Below are positions 22,764-32,013 of a stretch of 64,000 nucleotides of DNA, piece after piece. The position numbers and the translations under genes were made by a program. The DNA is from Candidatus Tectomicrobia bacterium. Lineage in GTDB: Bacteria; UBA8248. A model generated the notes under the pieces. That model was not told where the DNA came from and ran no database searches. It worked only from the letters and a program-made list of their open reading frames with translations. The DNA is taken from the NCBI GenBank assembly GCA_016192135.1, contig JACPUR010000025.1:11561-75560 (forward strand), written 5' to 3'. Within the stretch, counting starts at the first letter, position 1; each line of letters begins with the position of its first letter.

Positions 22764-23813
22764 ATGAAAAACGAATCAGGCGGGAACATGGCAAAGCCGA
22801 ACTGCATGATCGAAGACGGATTAGGTCCGTTCCTGCGCCAGGAGCGCGAGGCGCGCCATATCCCGCTCGCGGATGTGTCGAAGCAGACGCGCGTCCGGAA
22901 TTTTTACCTGGAGCGGATCGAGGCGGGCGAGTACCGGCGCCTGCCCTCGATCCCCGTCGGACGCGGCTTCGTCCGCGCCTATGCGGCCGCCATTGGCGTC
23001 GATGCGGACGCCGCCGCGCGGCAATTCGATCGGGAGTTCGGAACCGCGAAGGAGCGGGAGAAGGAAGTGGAGCGCAGCGGCGAGAAGATCGCCTTCTCCC
23101 AGATCGCCCAGGCCTCGCCGGGCCACCGGCTGTGGTTGCCCTTCGCGGCGGCGGGTGCGCTCATCGTGGTGAGCGGCGTGGCCCTGTGGGCCTCGATGGG
23201 GAAGACCGATCGGTACGTGCCGGTTTCCAGCCTGACGGAGCGCCTGAGGGCGGCTGCGGGCCCCATGATGAAGCAGATGCCCCTGCTGCTGAGCCCGTCG
23301 GGGGGCATGGCGCCCAAGCCCGAGGCCCGCAAGGCGCCGGCCGTGCCCGCGCCGAAGCGAGAGGAGGAGCCCCGGAGCGCCCTGCCGGCCAGGCCCCGGG
23401 AAATCCTCTCCGCCAGCGTGGCCAAGCCGAACGGGAACAATGGGCTGGGGGTTCCCCTTCCGGTGCCGGAGACGGCCAGGGCGGGCGACGAAACTCCCGA
23501 ACGGGAAGAGGGCGCCACGCCTCCCGTGGGTTCCGCCGCTCCGGGGATCGCGGTGGCGGACGGCCGCCTGGCCCTCAAAATACGCGCCCTGGAAGATACA
23601 TGGGTCCGCATCGTCGTGGACCGGAACGAGATCCAGGAGTTTCTCCTGACAGCGGGGAACGAGCGCTTCTGGAAAGGCTCGGAGAGGTTCATCCTCACCG
23701 TGGGGAATGCGGCCGGAACGCAGGTTTCCCTGAACGGGTCCAGCATCGCCCTTCCGCAGTCCTCGTCCAACATCGTGCGGGACTTCGTCATCACCGAGAA
23801 GCTGCTGAACTGA
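22764..23813 (+). CDS. RodZ-like membrane protein (HTH_25 plus DUF4115)
   Basis: This 349-residue protein has an N-terminal helix-turn-helix of the RodZ type (GPFLRQEREARHIPLADVS, then TRVRNFYLERIEAGEYRRLPSIP and GFVRAYA). One membrane segment (LWLPFAAAGALIVVSGVALW) follows at about residues 122-141, then a Pro/Ala-rich linker and a C-terminal beta-rich DUF4115 domain (LALKIRALEDTWVRIVVD, EFLLTAGNERFWKGSERF, SLNGSS). RodZ connects MreB to the envelope and sets cell shape. The start is uncertain: ATG 22764 has AAGGA very close, and ATG 22788 is possible. Confidence 0.82.
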   Translation: MKNESGGNMAKPNCMIEDGLGPFLRQEREARHIPLADVSKQTRVRNFYLERIEAGEYRRLPSIPVGRGFVRAYAAAIGVDADAAARQFDREFGTAKEREKEVERSGEKIAFSQIAQASPGHRLWLPFAAAGALIVVSGVALWASMGKTDRYVPVSSLTERLRAAAGPMMKQMPLLLSPSGGMAPKPEARKAPAVPAPKREEEPRSALPARPREILSASVAKPNGNNGLGVPLPVPETARAGDETPEREEGATPPVGSAAPGIAVADGRLALKIRALEDTWVRIVVDRNEIQEFLLTAGNERFWKGSERFILTVGNAAGTQVSLNGSSIALPQSSSNIVRDFVITEKLLN

Positions 23814-23915
23814 CCCCATTTTCATTCCGCCAGGGCGGAGGCGCCGGAACGGCCCTCTCATCCGAAGCGAACGCCGCGATCGTCCCCCGGGACGCCCTGA
23901 ACGGATGCTTGGCTC

Positions 23916-26900
23916 ATGATCGAATCGCTTCTCTCCTTCATCTCACGCCCTGAGGGCAGCCGCCGCATCCGCCTGCGGGGGAGCGACGAGGCGTCCTGCG
24001 CCTGGTGGCTCGCGCGGCTCCTGCCCAAGCTTTCCGCGCCCCTGATCTACGTCGAGGCGGACGCCAGGCGCCTGGGGCAGGTGGGGCAGAACCTCCGCTT
24101 CTTTCTCGGCACGGAAGGGCCGGATGGACGCCCGCCGGTGTTCATGTTCCCGGCCTGGGACGTGTACCCCTACGCCCGGCTCTCACCCTCGAGCGAGGTG
24201 GTGGGGGAGCGCATGGGGGCGCTCGACTTCCTCCTGAGCGGCCGGGGCGGCGTTGTGCTGACGACCCCCGAGGCTCTCGCGGGCAGGCTCCCCTCCCTGG
24301 GCCGCTTCCGGGAGCGCGCCGTCTTCCTTCGGGAGGGCGCCGAGGTCGACCGCGAGGCCTTCCTGGCGGCGCTGGAGAGCTTGATGTACCAGCGCCGCTC
24401 GGTGGTGGAGTCCCCGGGGGAGTATGCCGTGCGCGGCGGCATCGTGGACTTCTTCCCGCCCCAGGAGGCCCGCCCCGTCCGGGTGGACCTCAAGGGGGAC
24501 GAGGTGGACTCCCTCCGCGAGTTCAACCCCCAGACTCAGCGGACGCTGCGCACGCGGAAGGAGATGCGCGTCTTCCCGGCGCGGGAGCTCCTTCTGTCGG
24601 AAGAGGAGCGCGGGCGCGGGGCGGAGGGGCTGCGGCGGGCGTCGGCCGCGGACCCCGGCCTCGCCAGCCGGGTCGAGCGGATGCTCCGCCTCCTGGAAGT
24701 CGAGGGTCACTTCCCGGGCATCGAGGGTCTCTCGCCCTTCTTCGTGGATGGGATGAGCTCCGTCTTCGACGCGGTGCCGGGCGACGCCGTCTGGCTGCTT
24801 CACGATCCGGACTCGATCGCCGCGGCGGGGAGGAAGATGTGGGAGGACCTCGAGGAGGAGGCCGCCCTGGCCCAGGAGCGCGGGCTGATCGGCTTTGACC
24901 CTGGGCTCCTGTGGCTGCGCCCGCAGGAGGCGGAGGAAGCTCTCTCCCTCTGGCCCCGGGCGGAGCTCGATCCGCTCGGCCTGGACGGCACCGGCGCCTC
25001 CCGGCCCGCGGACATGCTCGCGGCGGAGCGGCTCTCCCCCATCCGGGGGCGGCTGGACGCCTTCATGGAGCAGATCGGCTCTTGGCGGAAGGCGGGGGAT
25101 CGCATCCTCCTCGCGGCGGAGGAGCGCACCCAGGCGCTCCGCCTCCAGGCCCTGCTGCGGGAGCGGGAGGTGGAGGTGCCCCTGCTTCCGCCGGGCGCCC
25201 CGCTCCTCGAGGAGAAGGGCGGGCTCGCCATCGCCGAGGGTCGCCTCACCTCGAGCTTCCGGCTGCCGGACGAGAAGCGCGTCTTCTTCCGCTCCGAGGA
25301 CCTGCTCATCACCTCGTTGGGCGGGATGCGCCGCCGCGCCGGCCGGGGACGCCCCGGGGAGGGCCTGCGCGATCTCAAGGTGAACGACTGCCTGGTGCAC
25401 GTGGACCACGGCTTGGGCCGCTACCTGGGAACCCAGATCATCGAGCACGCCGAGGGGGAGGACGAATTCCTCACCCTGGCCTACGCCGGGGGCGACCGCC
25501 TCTACGTCCCGATGGACGACGTGGATAAGGTTCACATCTACCGCGGCGGGGAGGCGCCGCCGCTCGACCGCTTGGACGGCTCCCGGTGGGACAAGACGAA
25601 GAAGAGTGTCAAGAAGGCCCTCCAGGCCATCGCCCGCGATCTGGTGCGCCTCTACGCCGAGCGCGGCGCGGCGGCCGGCTTCTCCTTCGCCCAGGACGGC
25701 GCCTGGGACCGCGAGATGGCGGCCGGGTTCCAGTACGAGGAGACCCCGGACCAGGAACAGGCCATCCGCGACGTGCTGGCCGACATGGAGCGGCCCCGCC
25801 CGATGGACCGCCTCATCTGCGGGGACGTGGGCTACGGGAAGACCGAGGTGGCGCTGCGCGCCGCGGCCCGCGCCGTCTCCTGCGGCAAGCAGGTGGCCCT
25901 GGTGGTCCCCACCACCTTGCTGGCGCACCAGCACTGGGACCGGTTCAAGGAGCGCTTTGGCCCGCTGCCGGTCAAGGTCGAGATGCTCTCCCGCTTCCGA
26001 AGCCGGAAGGAGCAGGCCGATGTGGCCCGGCGCCTGGCGGCGGGGGAGGTGGACGTCGTCATCGGCACCCACCGCCTCCTGCAGGACGACGTCTCGTTCA
26101 AGGACCTGGGCCTGCTCATCGTGGACGAGGAGCACCGCTTCGGCGTCACGCACAAGGAGCGGCTGAAAAAGCTCAAAGTCGACGTGGACGTCCTCAGCAT
26201 GACGGCCACCCCCATCCCCCGCACCCTTCAGCTCGCCCTCTCGGGCACGCGCGACCTGAGCGTCATCGAGACGCCGCCGCGCCACCGGCTGGCCCCGCGC
26301 ACCTACATCGCCCGGTTCGGCGAGAAGGTGGTGGGGGACGCCATCCGCCGGGAGCTCGACCGCGGCGGGCAGGTCTTTTTCGTGCACAACCGGGTGGGCA
26401 GCCTGCCGGCGATGGCCCGGTTCATCCGGGAGGTTGCGCCCGGCGCCCGCATCCTCGTCGCCCACGGGCAGATGAAGGAGCGGGAGCTGGAGCAGGTGAT
26501 GGAGGATTTCGTGTCGCGCAAGGCCGACATCCTCCTCTGCACCACCATCATCGAGAGCGGGCTCGACATTCCCACCGTCAACACCATCATTGTCAACCGC
26601 GCAGAGACCTTCGGCATGGCGCAGCTCTACCAGCTCCGGGGCCGGGTGGGCCGGGACCGCTTCCAGGCCCACGCCTACCTGCTCGTGCCGGGGGCCGAGG
26701 CCCTGACGCAGGAGGCGCGGGAGCGCCTCCAGGCGCTGGAGGAGTTGAGCGAGCTGGGGGCGGGTTTCAAGCTCGCCATGCGGGACCTCGAGATCCGGGG
26801 CTCGGGCCACCTCCTGGGGCACCGGCAGTCGGGGCACATCGCGGCGGTGGGCTTCGAGATGTACTGCCGCCTGCTTGAGGAGGTGATCCAGGAATCAAAG

Positions 26901-27413
26901 GGCCATGCGGTCGAGCGGCGGGAGCCGGACATGATCCTTCCGGTGGCGGGCTCCATCCCGCCCGCTTGGGTGCCCGCCCAGGTCGAGCGCCTGGAGATCT
27001 ACCGCCGCGTGGCCGCCGCCGCCGCGCCCCGGGAAATCGGAGAAATGGAGCGTGAGCTCGCCGACCGCTTCGGCCCGCTCCCGCAGCGGGCGCAGCGCCT
27101 GCTGCAGCTCGCCGAACTCCGCATCCGCTGCCGCCGCTGCGGCGTGAAGGGCCTGCACGTCCGGGGGCGGGAGGCGCATTTCGAGACTTTTCCGGGAGAC
27201 TACGAGATATCGGCGGTCTTCCTGGAGACGCCCGGCATCACCTTCACCGGCTCCCACAGCTTCCGCTGCGCGTTGACGGGCCCCTGGGAGGAGGATTTCC
27301 AGCGGCTGGCGCGTCTGCTCGAGGCGTTCGAGGCGTGCGCGCCCGAGGAGCCCGGGGAGGAGGCCGGCGGGGTGACGGTCCCGGCGGGAGAGGAGGAGGA
27401 GGAAGAAGGATGA
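23916..27413 (+). CDS. mfd: Transcription-repair coupling factor Mfd
   Basis: This 1165-residue ATPase releases RNA polymerase stalled at DNA lesions and recruits UvrA. It has the N-terminal UvrB-like module (FPAWDVYPYARLSPSSEVVGER near 76-97), the RNA polymerase interaction domain (HVDHGLGRYLGTQIIEHA near 495-512, YVPMDDVDKVHIYRG), helicase motifs GDVGYGKTEVALRAA near 636 (Walker A) and VDEEHRFGV (Walker B), then FVHNRVGSLPAM, TTIIESGLDIPTVNT and QLRGRVGRDR, and the C-terminal Mfd domain. The acidic C-terminal tail is VPAGEEEEEEG. Its last bases overlap the next start codon (ATGA). Confidence 0.96.
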   Translation: MIESLLSFISRPEGSRRIRLRGSDEASCAWWLARLLPKLSAPLIYVEADARRLGQVGQNLRFFLGTEGPDGRPPVFMFPAWDVYPYARLSPSSEVVGERMGALDFLLSGRGGVVLTTPEALAGRLPSLGRFRERAVFLREGAEVDREAFLAALESLMYQRRSVVESPGEYAVRGGIVDFFPPQEARPVRVDLKGDEVDSLREFNPQTQRTLRTRKEMRVFPARELLLSEEERGRGAEGLRRASAADPGLASRVERMLRLLEVEGHFPGIEGLSPFFVDGMSSVFDAVPGDAVWLLHDPDSIAAAGRKMWEDLEEEAALAQERGLIGFDPGLLWLRPQEAEEALSLWPRAELDPLGLDGTGASRPADMLAAERLSPIRGRLDAFMEQIGSWRKAGDRILLAAEERTQALRLQALLREREVEVPLLPPGAPLLEEKGGLAIAEGRLTSSFRLPDEKRVFFRSEDLLITSLGGMRRRAGRGRPGEGLRDLKVNDCLVHVDHGLGRYLGTQIIEHAEGEDEFLTLAYAGGDRLYVPMDDVDKVHIYRGGEAPPLDRLDGSRWDKTKKSVKKALQAIARDLVRLYAERGAAAGFSFAQDGAWDREMAAGFQYEETPDQEQAIRDVLADMERPRPMDRLICGDVGYGKTEVALRAAARAVSCGKQVALVVPTTLLAHQHWDRFKERFGPLPVKVEMLSRFRSRKEQADVARRLAAGEVDVVIGTHRLLQDDVSFKDLGLLIVDEEHRFGVTHKERLKKLKVDVDVLSMTATPIPRTLQLALSGTRDLSVIETPPRHRLAPRTYIARFGEKVVGDAIRRELDRGGQVFFVHNRVGSLPAMARFIREVAPGARILVAHGQMKERELEQVMEDFVSRKADILLCTTIIESGLDIPTVNTIIVNRAETFGMAQLYQLRGRVGRDRFQAHAYLLVPGAEALTQEARERLQALEELSELGAGFKLAMRDLEIRGSGHLLGHRQSGHIAAVGFEMYCRLLEEVIQESKGHAVERREPDMILPVAGSIPPAWVPAQVERLEIYRRVAAAAAPREIGEMERELADRFGPLPQRAQRLLQLAELRIRCRRCGVKGLHVRGREAHFETFPGDYEISAVFLETPGITFTGSHSFRCALTGPWEEDFQRLARLLEAFEACAPEEPGEEAGGVTVPAGEEEEEEG

Positions 27414-28363
27414 GCCGTCCTCTCGCCGCCGGGTTGCTGGCCGCCCTTCTCTCATTCGGCCCCGCGGGCTGCGGCGAGGATTCCTCGCCCGGCGCCGCCC
27501 TTTTCGGCGAGCTTTTGGCCGAGGTGAACGGGGAGCCCATCACGGTGGGCGATCTCAGGGCGGCGCTCATGGCGGACGGAAAGCACATGCTCTCCTCCGC
27601 CCAGCGGAGGGGGGAGGCGCTCCGGAGCCTGCTCGAGCAGATGGTCGAGCGCCGCCTCATGCTCCAGCGCTTCCGGGAGAGCGGGGAGCACGTGGACGAG
27701 GGCCAGGTGCGCGCGTATGTGGAGGCCGTCGCCCGCCAGTACGGCCCGGAGGGCTTTGACGCCGTGCTCCGGGAGGACAAGATCGACCGGGAGAAGTGGG
27801 TCCAGACCGTCCGGGAGACGCTGGAGATTGAGCAGCTCCTGGGGCGGGAGATCTATTCCAAGCTCAGCGCCTCGGAGGAGGAGGTGAGGGCTTATTACGC
27901 CCGGAACCGGGAGCGCTTCCGGGTGGGGCGGCGGTGGCGGGTGAGGCAAATCGTCGCTGGGACCGAGGAGGCGGCCGAAAAACTGCGCGCCAGGCTCCTC
28001 CAGGGCGCTTCCTTCGAGCAGGTCGCCCGGAGCGAATCCCAGGGGCCGGAGCGGGCGCGCGGGGGGGACCTGGGATTTTTTGAATCGGGGGAGCTACCGG
28101 AAAGCATCGAAGCCGTGATTAAATACCTGGACGAAGGGGAGGTTAGCCGGGTGGTGGGCAGTCCCTCCGGCTATCATCTGTTTCAAGTGACTGAGCGCCG
28201 CTCCGCCGGAATCCGGCCCCTGGAGTCCGTGCGCGAGGAAATCATGGGAGAGCTGCTTTCCCAGAAGGGCCGGGAGCAGATCGAGCGTTGGCTCGCCTCC
28301 CTCAAGGAAAAGGCCTCTATCCGCTATCATTGGAGAAATCTGGACCATGTCCCCTTGGGCTAA
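27410..28363 (+). CDS. Lipoprotein peptidyl-prolyl cis-trans isomerase (SurA/PrsA-like)
   Basis: This 317-residue protein starts at an ATG overlapping the mfd stop. The N-terminus is a lipoprotein signal with lipobox GPAGC (cysteine near residue 21), so it should be anchored to a membrane facing the periplasm. A SurA-type N-terminal chaperone part (EVNGEPITVGDLRAALM, VERRLMLQRF) is followed by a parvulin PPIase domain (RVRQIVAGTEEAAEKLRARL, FEQVARSES, GGDLGFFESGELP, GYHLFQVTE). Its role is folding of outer-membrane or secreted proteins. The next PPIase gene overlaps its last 17 bases. Confidence 0.88.
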   Translation: MSRPLAAGLLAALLSFGPAGCGEDSSPGAALFGELLAEVNGEPITVGDLRAALMADGKHMLSSAQRRGEALRSLLEQMVERRLMLQRFRESGEHVDEGQVRAYVEAVARQYGPEGFDAVLREDKIDREKWVQTVRETLEIEQLLGREIYSKLSASEEEVRAYYARNRERFRVGRRWRVRQIVAGTEEAAEKLRARLLQGASFEQVARSESQGPERARGGDLGFFESGELPESIEAVIKYLDEGEVSRVVGSPSGYHLFQVTERRSAGIRPLESVREEIMGELLSQKGREQIERWLASLKEKASIRYHWRNLDHVPLG

Positions 28364-29810
28364 GTGTTTTGCGTTATGCGCCGCCTTCCTCGCCGGCTGC
28401 GCCACGGCCGCCTCGGCCGCTCCCGTCACCATCGAGCGCATCGTGGCCAAGGTGGACCAGGAGATCATCACCCTCAGCGAGCTTCAGGACCTGGTGAAGG
28501 AGGAAGTGAGCAACCTCGCCAGAGTCTACAAGGGAGAGGAGTTCGAGCGCCGCCGCCGCGAGATGGAGCTGAGGGGCCTCGACGCCCTAGTGGAGAACAA
28601 GCTCATCCTCCGGCGGGCGAAATCCATGGGCGTCACGGTGGGGGAGTCGGAACTGGAGCAGGCCGTGAGCTCCGTCACGGACCGCAACCGGCTCACCACC
28701 CAGGATTTCCGGAAGTACCTCGCTTCCCAGGGCATGACTCTGGAGACCTACCGGGAGAAGGTGCGGGAGCGCCTCCTCGTCCGCAAGGTCGAGAGCCTGG
28801 ACGTGGCCCTCCGCGTGACCGTGAGCGATGACGAGATCGCCGCTTATTACAAGGCCAATCCCGACCTCTACCGCGAGGGGGAGGAGCGGCGCGTTCAGCA
28901 GATCTTTTTCCCGACGAAAGAGGGCATGCCCGAGCCCGAAGTGGAGGCCCAGCGCCAGAAGGCGGCGGCCGCCCACAAGGAAGTCGGCGGGGGCGCCGAT
29001 TTCGGGGAAACCGCGAAGAAGGTGTCTCAGGACCCGGCCGCCGCGCAGGGAGGGAACCTGGGATTCATCAAGAAAGGCGAGGTGTTCCCCGAGTTCGAGG
29101 CAATCATCTTCTCCCTCAAGGAGGGGGAGGTGAGCCAGCCCATGAAGACGCGGGCGGGTTTCCACATCGTGAAGCTCCTGGAGATCAAGAGGGGCAAGGC
29201 CATTTCGCTGGAGAGCGTGTCGTCCAAGATCCGCGACCAGCTCGCCGAGGAGAAGCGCGCCAAGCGCCGCCGCGAGTGGATCTCCGAGCTCAAGCGGGCC
29301 TCCTTCCTGGAGGTTCACTTCGACCCGCAGGTCCAGGCCGTCTCCGCCGGGGCGACCGTCGATCCGCTCTTCCGCGACGTCCGGGAGCAGGTGACTTTCA
29401 AGCTCGTCGGGGTCCGCCTCGCGCGCTCGAACGAGATGGTGGGCAAGGACCGGCTGTTCTGGGCCTACGGGGCCAACCAGAAGGACCCGCGCTGGAAGTC
29501 CGAGAAGGTCAAGACGGACGACAAGCTCTTCGTCGGCACCGACGAGATCGGGGTGCTGGAAAAGTCCCAGCGGGAGTTCGTGAACCCGGACCCCTCGGCC
29601 AGCCTCTTCTTCTTCGAGCACAACTACCTCCTCCCGAACGCCTATCTGGGCCGGGTGCATTTCGCGGACGTCATCAAGGAGTTCTCCCTCAAGCCGAACG
29701 TGAAGAAGCTCTCTCTCGAGACGGACTCCAAGCGCGTCCGGCTGGAGTTCGAGGTCAAGGTGGAGAAGACGCGGAGCATCGTGGCCGACCCCCGGGAGAT
29801 CGGCCAGTAG
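28347..29810 (+). CDS. surA: SurA-like periplasmic chaperone / peptidyl-prolyl isomerase with C-terminal extension
   Basis: This 487-residue protein has a signal peptide (FALCAAFLAGCATAASA), the SurA N-terminal domain (IERIVAKVDQEIITLSELQDLV, LVENKLILRRAKSMG) and a parvulin domain (RVQQIFFPTKEG, ADFGETAKKVSQDPAA, GGNLGFIKKGEVFPEFE, AGFHIVKLLEI) up to about residue 310. The last 170 residues (from FDPQVQAVSAGATVDPLF) are an extra domain I do not recognise. The family escorts outer-membrane proteins. Being directly downstream of a second PPIase suggests a paired periplasmic folding system. Confidence 0.85.
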   Translation: MSPWAKCFALCAAFLAGCATAASAAPVTIERIVAKVDQEIITLSELQDLVKEEVSNLARVYKGEEFERRRREMELRGLDALVENKLILRRAKSMGVTVGESELEQAVSSVTDRNRLTTQDFRKYLASQGMTLETYREKVRERLLVRKVESLDVALRVTVSDDEIAAYYKANPDLYREGEERRVQQIFFPTKEGMPEPEVEAQRQKAAAAHKEVGGGADFGETAKKVSQDPAAAQGGNLGFIKKGEVFPEFEAIIFSLKEGEVSQPMKTRAGFHIVKLLEIKRGKAISLESVSSKIRDQLAEEKRAKRRREWISELKRASFLEVHFDPQVQAVSAGATVDPLFRDVREQVTFKLVGVRLARSNEMVGKDRLFWAYGANQKDPRWKSEKVKTDDKLFVGTDEIGVLEKSQREFVNPDPSASLFFFEHNYLLPNAYLGRVHFADVIKEFSLKPNVKKLSLETDSKRVRLEFEVKVEKTRSIVADPREIGQ

Positions 29811-29818
29811 GCGCCCCG

Positions 29819-30133
29819 GTGCGGCTCGATCTCTTTCTCTCGCTGAGCCGCCTCGTGAAGCGCCGCGCCGCCGCCAAGGAGCTGGCTGACTCGGGCGGGG
29901 TGCGCCTGGGGGGCCGTCCGATCAAGGCCGCGCACCCGGTCCAGGTGGGGGACGAGCTGGACCTTCGCATCGGGGGCCGGGAGCTCCGGGTGCGGGTGGC
30001 GGCCCTGACCGAACGGAAGCTCCGGCCCGCCGAGGCCCGCGAGCTCTATGAAATCCTGAGCGAAACCCGGGTCGAGGAGGACGAGGGGGGCTCCGAGGGG
30101 GGCGTGATGGACTTCCTCCTCCGGCGGCCGTAG
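29819..30133 (+). CDS. S4-domain RNA-binding protein (Hsp15-like)
   Basis: This 104-residue protein begins RLDLFLSLSRLVKRRAAAKEL, the S4 RNA-binding fold, continuing DSGGVRLGGRPIKAAHPVQVGDELDL. Relatives include Hsp15 (HslR), which binds 50S subunits with stalled nascent chains, and the RqcH partner RqcP. It is read from a GTG eight bases after the surA stop. The C-terminal tail is acidic (RVEEDEGGSEGG), which is less usual for the family. Confidence 0.78.
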   Translation: MRLDLFLSLSRLVKRRAAAKELADSGGVRLGGRPIKAAHPVQVGDELDLRIGGRELRVRVAALTERKLRPAEARELYEILSETRVEEDEGGSEGGVMDFLLRRP

Positions 30134-30143
30134 CGATTTCCGC

Positions 30144-30172
30144 TTGCCGATCCCGGGCCGGGCTGATACATT
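30144..30172 (+). promoter_or_regulatory. Candidate promoter of the pyr operon
   Basis: TTGCCG (30144-30149) and TACATT (30167-30172) are exactly 17 bases apart, upstream of the PyrR-responsive leader. Confidence 0.5.
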
Positions 30173-30263
30173 CTTTCCAATAGGGCGCATCCTGGGCTTG
30201 CGCGCATGGGGCGGGTGAGCCCGGAAAAGCGCCTGGAAGACCGCTAAATTTCGAGTTGGCTCC

Positions 30264-30374
30264 CCCTTTAAGACCGTCCCGTGAGGCGGTCAAGGAGGAC
30301 CGCGCAGTGCGGTGTTGTGCTGTGAATTCGCGCGCCTATCGGCCTCCGTTCCGGATGGAATGGAGGTTTTTTTT
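30264..30374 (+). promoter_or_regulatory. PyrR-responsive attenuator of the pyr operon
   Basis: The leader has a PyrR-binding loop: CCTTT...AAGG form the outer stem and GACCG (30272-30276) pairs with CGGTC (30287-30291) around TCCCGTGAGG, close to the conserved binding loop of Bacillus pyr leaders (GUCC..GAGAGGCU). About 50 bases later is an intrinsic terminator. By analogy, PyrR with UMP bound stabilises the first hairpin and lets the terminator form. Confidence 0.75.
30343..30374 (+). terminator. Intrinsic terminator of the pyr attenuator
   Basis: CCTCCGTTCC (30343-30352) pairs with GGAATGGAGG (30357-30366), ten pairs with one G-U, around GGAT. Eight T follow (30367-30374), 35 bases before pyrR. 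Confidence 0.85.
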
Positions 30375-30409
30375 GTCTCCGCGCCCCTTTTGGGCGGGAG
30401 GAGCCCCGC

Positions 30410-30994
30410 ATGGAGCGTGAGGAGCTGGGTCCGGATCAGATCCGCCGCACCCTCCGCCGGCTGGCCCACGAGATCGTCGAGCAGACGGGGGACCTGGCGC
30501 CCCTGGCCCTGGTGGGGGTGCGGACGCGGGGGGTCCACATCGCCCGCCGCCTGGCCCGGGACATCGAGGCCCTGAGCGGCACCCTCCCGCCGGTCGGGGC
30601 CCTGGACGTGACCCTCTACCGCGACGACCTGGACCGCGAGGCCGGCGCCAGGGCCAAGCTCCAGCGGACGGACCTGCCCTTCTCCTGCCATGACCGGGAG
30701 ATCGTCCTAGTGGACGACGTCCTCTACACCGGCCGCACCACCCGGGCCGCCCTGGCCGCCCTGGTGAGCTTCGGCCGTCCCCGGCGGGTGCGCCTCGCCG
30801 TCATGGCGGACCGCGGGGAGCGCGAGCTGCCGGTGCGGGCCGACTTCATCGGCAAGAACCTCTCCGTCCTCCCGGGCACCGAGGTGAAGGTGCTGCTGGA
30901 GGAGATCGACGGCCGCGACGCCCTCGTCGTGCGCGCTAAAGGAACCGTTCCCGGGACCCCGTCCCGCAGCCATGCCCCGGAGGAAACGCCATGA
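30410..30994 (+). CDS. pyrR: PyrR bifunctional pyrimidine operon regulator (second copy, operon-linked)
   Basis: This 194-residue PyrR has [32 protein letters not shown] and the PRPP loop [22 protein letters not shown] near residue 100. It is the first gene after the attenuator, so this copy very likely regulates its own operon. The C-terminal tail is slightly longer than in the copy at 1233-1790. GGAGGAGCCCCGC precedes the ATG, and the stop overlaps the pyrB start (ATGA). Confidence 0.95.
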   Translation: MEREELGPDQIRRTLRRLAHEIVEQTGDLAPLALVGVRTRGVHIARRLARDIEALSGTLPPVGALDVTLYRDDLDREAGARAKLQRTDLPFSCHDREIVLVDDVLYTGRTTRAALAALVSFGRPRRVRLAVMADRGERELPVRADFIGKNLSVLPGTEVKVLLEEIDGRDALVVRAKGTVPGTPSRSHAPEETP

Positions 30995-32013
30995 TTCCCG
31001 AACCGTACCGGAGGAAGGACCTGCTCTCCATCCGGGAGCTGTCGGCGGGGGAGATCCTGTTCCTGCTCGACCAGACCGACTCCTTCCGCGAGGTGAACGA
31101 GCGCGACATCAAGAAAGTGCCCACCCTGCGGGGCAAGACCGTCGTCAACCTCTTCTTCGAGGCGAGCACGCGCACCCGTGCCTCCTTCGAGATCGCGGGC
31201 AAGCGCCTCTCGGCGGACGTCATCAATCTCTCCGCCTCGACCAGCTCGGCCAAGAAGGGTGAGAGCCTGCGCGACACCGCCCGAAACATCGAGGCCATGG
31301 CGACGGACGTGCTGGTCGTCCGGCACTCCGCCTCGGGCGCCCCGCACTACCTGTCCCGGGAGCTCCGCTGCTCGGTGGTGAACGCGGGCGACGGCTGCCA
31401 CGAGCACCCCACCCAGGCCCTCCTCGACCTCTACACCATCCGGGAGCACAAGAAGGACTTCCAGGGGCTGAACGTCTCCATCATCGGGGACATCGCCCAC
31501 AGCCGGGTGGCCCGCTCCGACATCGCGGGGCTCCTGAAGCTCGGGGCGAACGTCACCATCTGCGGCCCCGCGCCCATGCTCCCGGCGGCGGCCGAGTGCC
31601 TGGGCGCCCGGGTGACCACCCGCCTCGATGAGGCCATCGAGGGCGCGGACGTGGCCATCGCCCTGCGCATCCAGCTCGAGCGCGGGGCCGGGACCACCTT
31701 CCCGGGCAACCGCGAGTACGCCGCGACCTACGGCCTCACCCGCAAGCGGCTCAAGGGCGCCAAGCGAAACCTCCTCATCATGCACCCGGGCCCCATCAAC
31801 CGCGGGGTGGAGATGTCCCCCGACGTGGCCGACGGGCCATTCTCGGTCATCCTGGAGCAGGTGGAGTACGGGGTGGCCTCCCGGATGGCCATCCTCTACC
31901 TCCTGGCGGGCCGGAAGGCGGACGAGCCCCCAGTCTCGCCGCCGAGGCTCGAGGAGGGAGGCCAGCCCGAGGCCGCGCCCGCGGGGAGGACCGAAGATGC
32001 CCTTGCTCGTTAA
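30991..32013 (+). CDS. pyrB: Aspartate carbamoyltransferase catalytic subunit
   Basis: This 340-residue enzyme joins carbamoyl phosphate and aspartate. It has the carbamoyl-phosphate site [16 protein letters not shown] near residues 51-66, [36 protein letters not shown] and the C-terminal [12 protein letters not shown]. No pyrI regulatory chain is present, so control is probably by PyrR only. The last 30 residues are a Pro/Glu/Ala-rich tail that is not needed for the fold. pyrC starts inside its last 17 bases. Confidence 0.95.
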   Translation: MIPEPYRRKDLLSIRELSAGEILFLLDQTDSFREVNERDIKKVPTLRGKTVVNLFFEASTRTRASFEIAGKRLSADVINLSASTSSAKKGESLRDTARNIEAMATDVLVVRHSASGAPHYLSRELRCSVVNAGDGCHEHPTQALLDLYTIREHKKDFQGLNVSIIGDIAHSRVARSDIAGLLKLGANVTICGPAPMLPAAAECLGARVTTRLDEAIEGADVAIALRIQLERGAGTTFPGNREYAATYGLTRKRLKGAKRNLLIMHPGPINRGVEMSPDVADGPFSVILEQVEYGVASRMAILYLLAGRKADEPPVSPPRLEEGGQPEAAPAGRTEDALAR

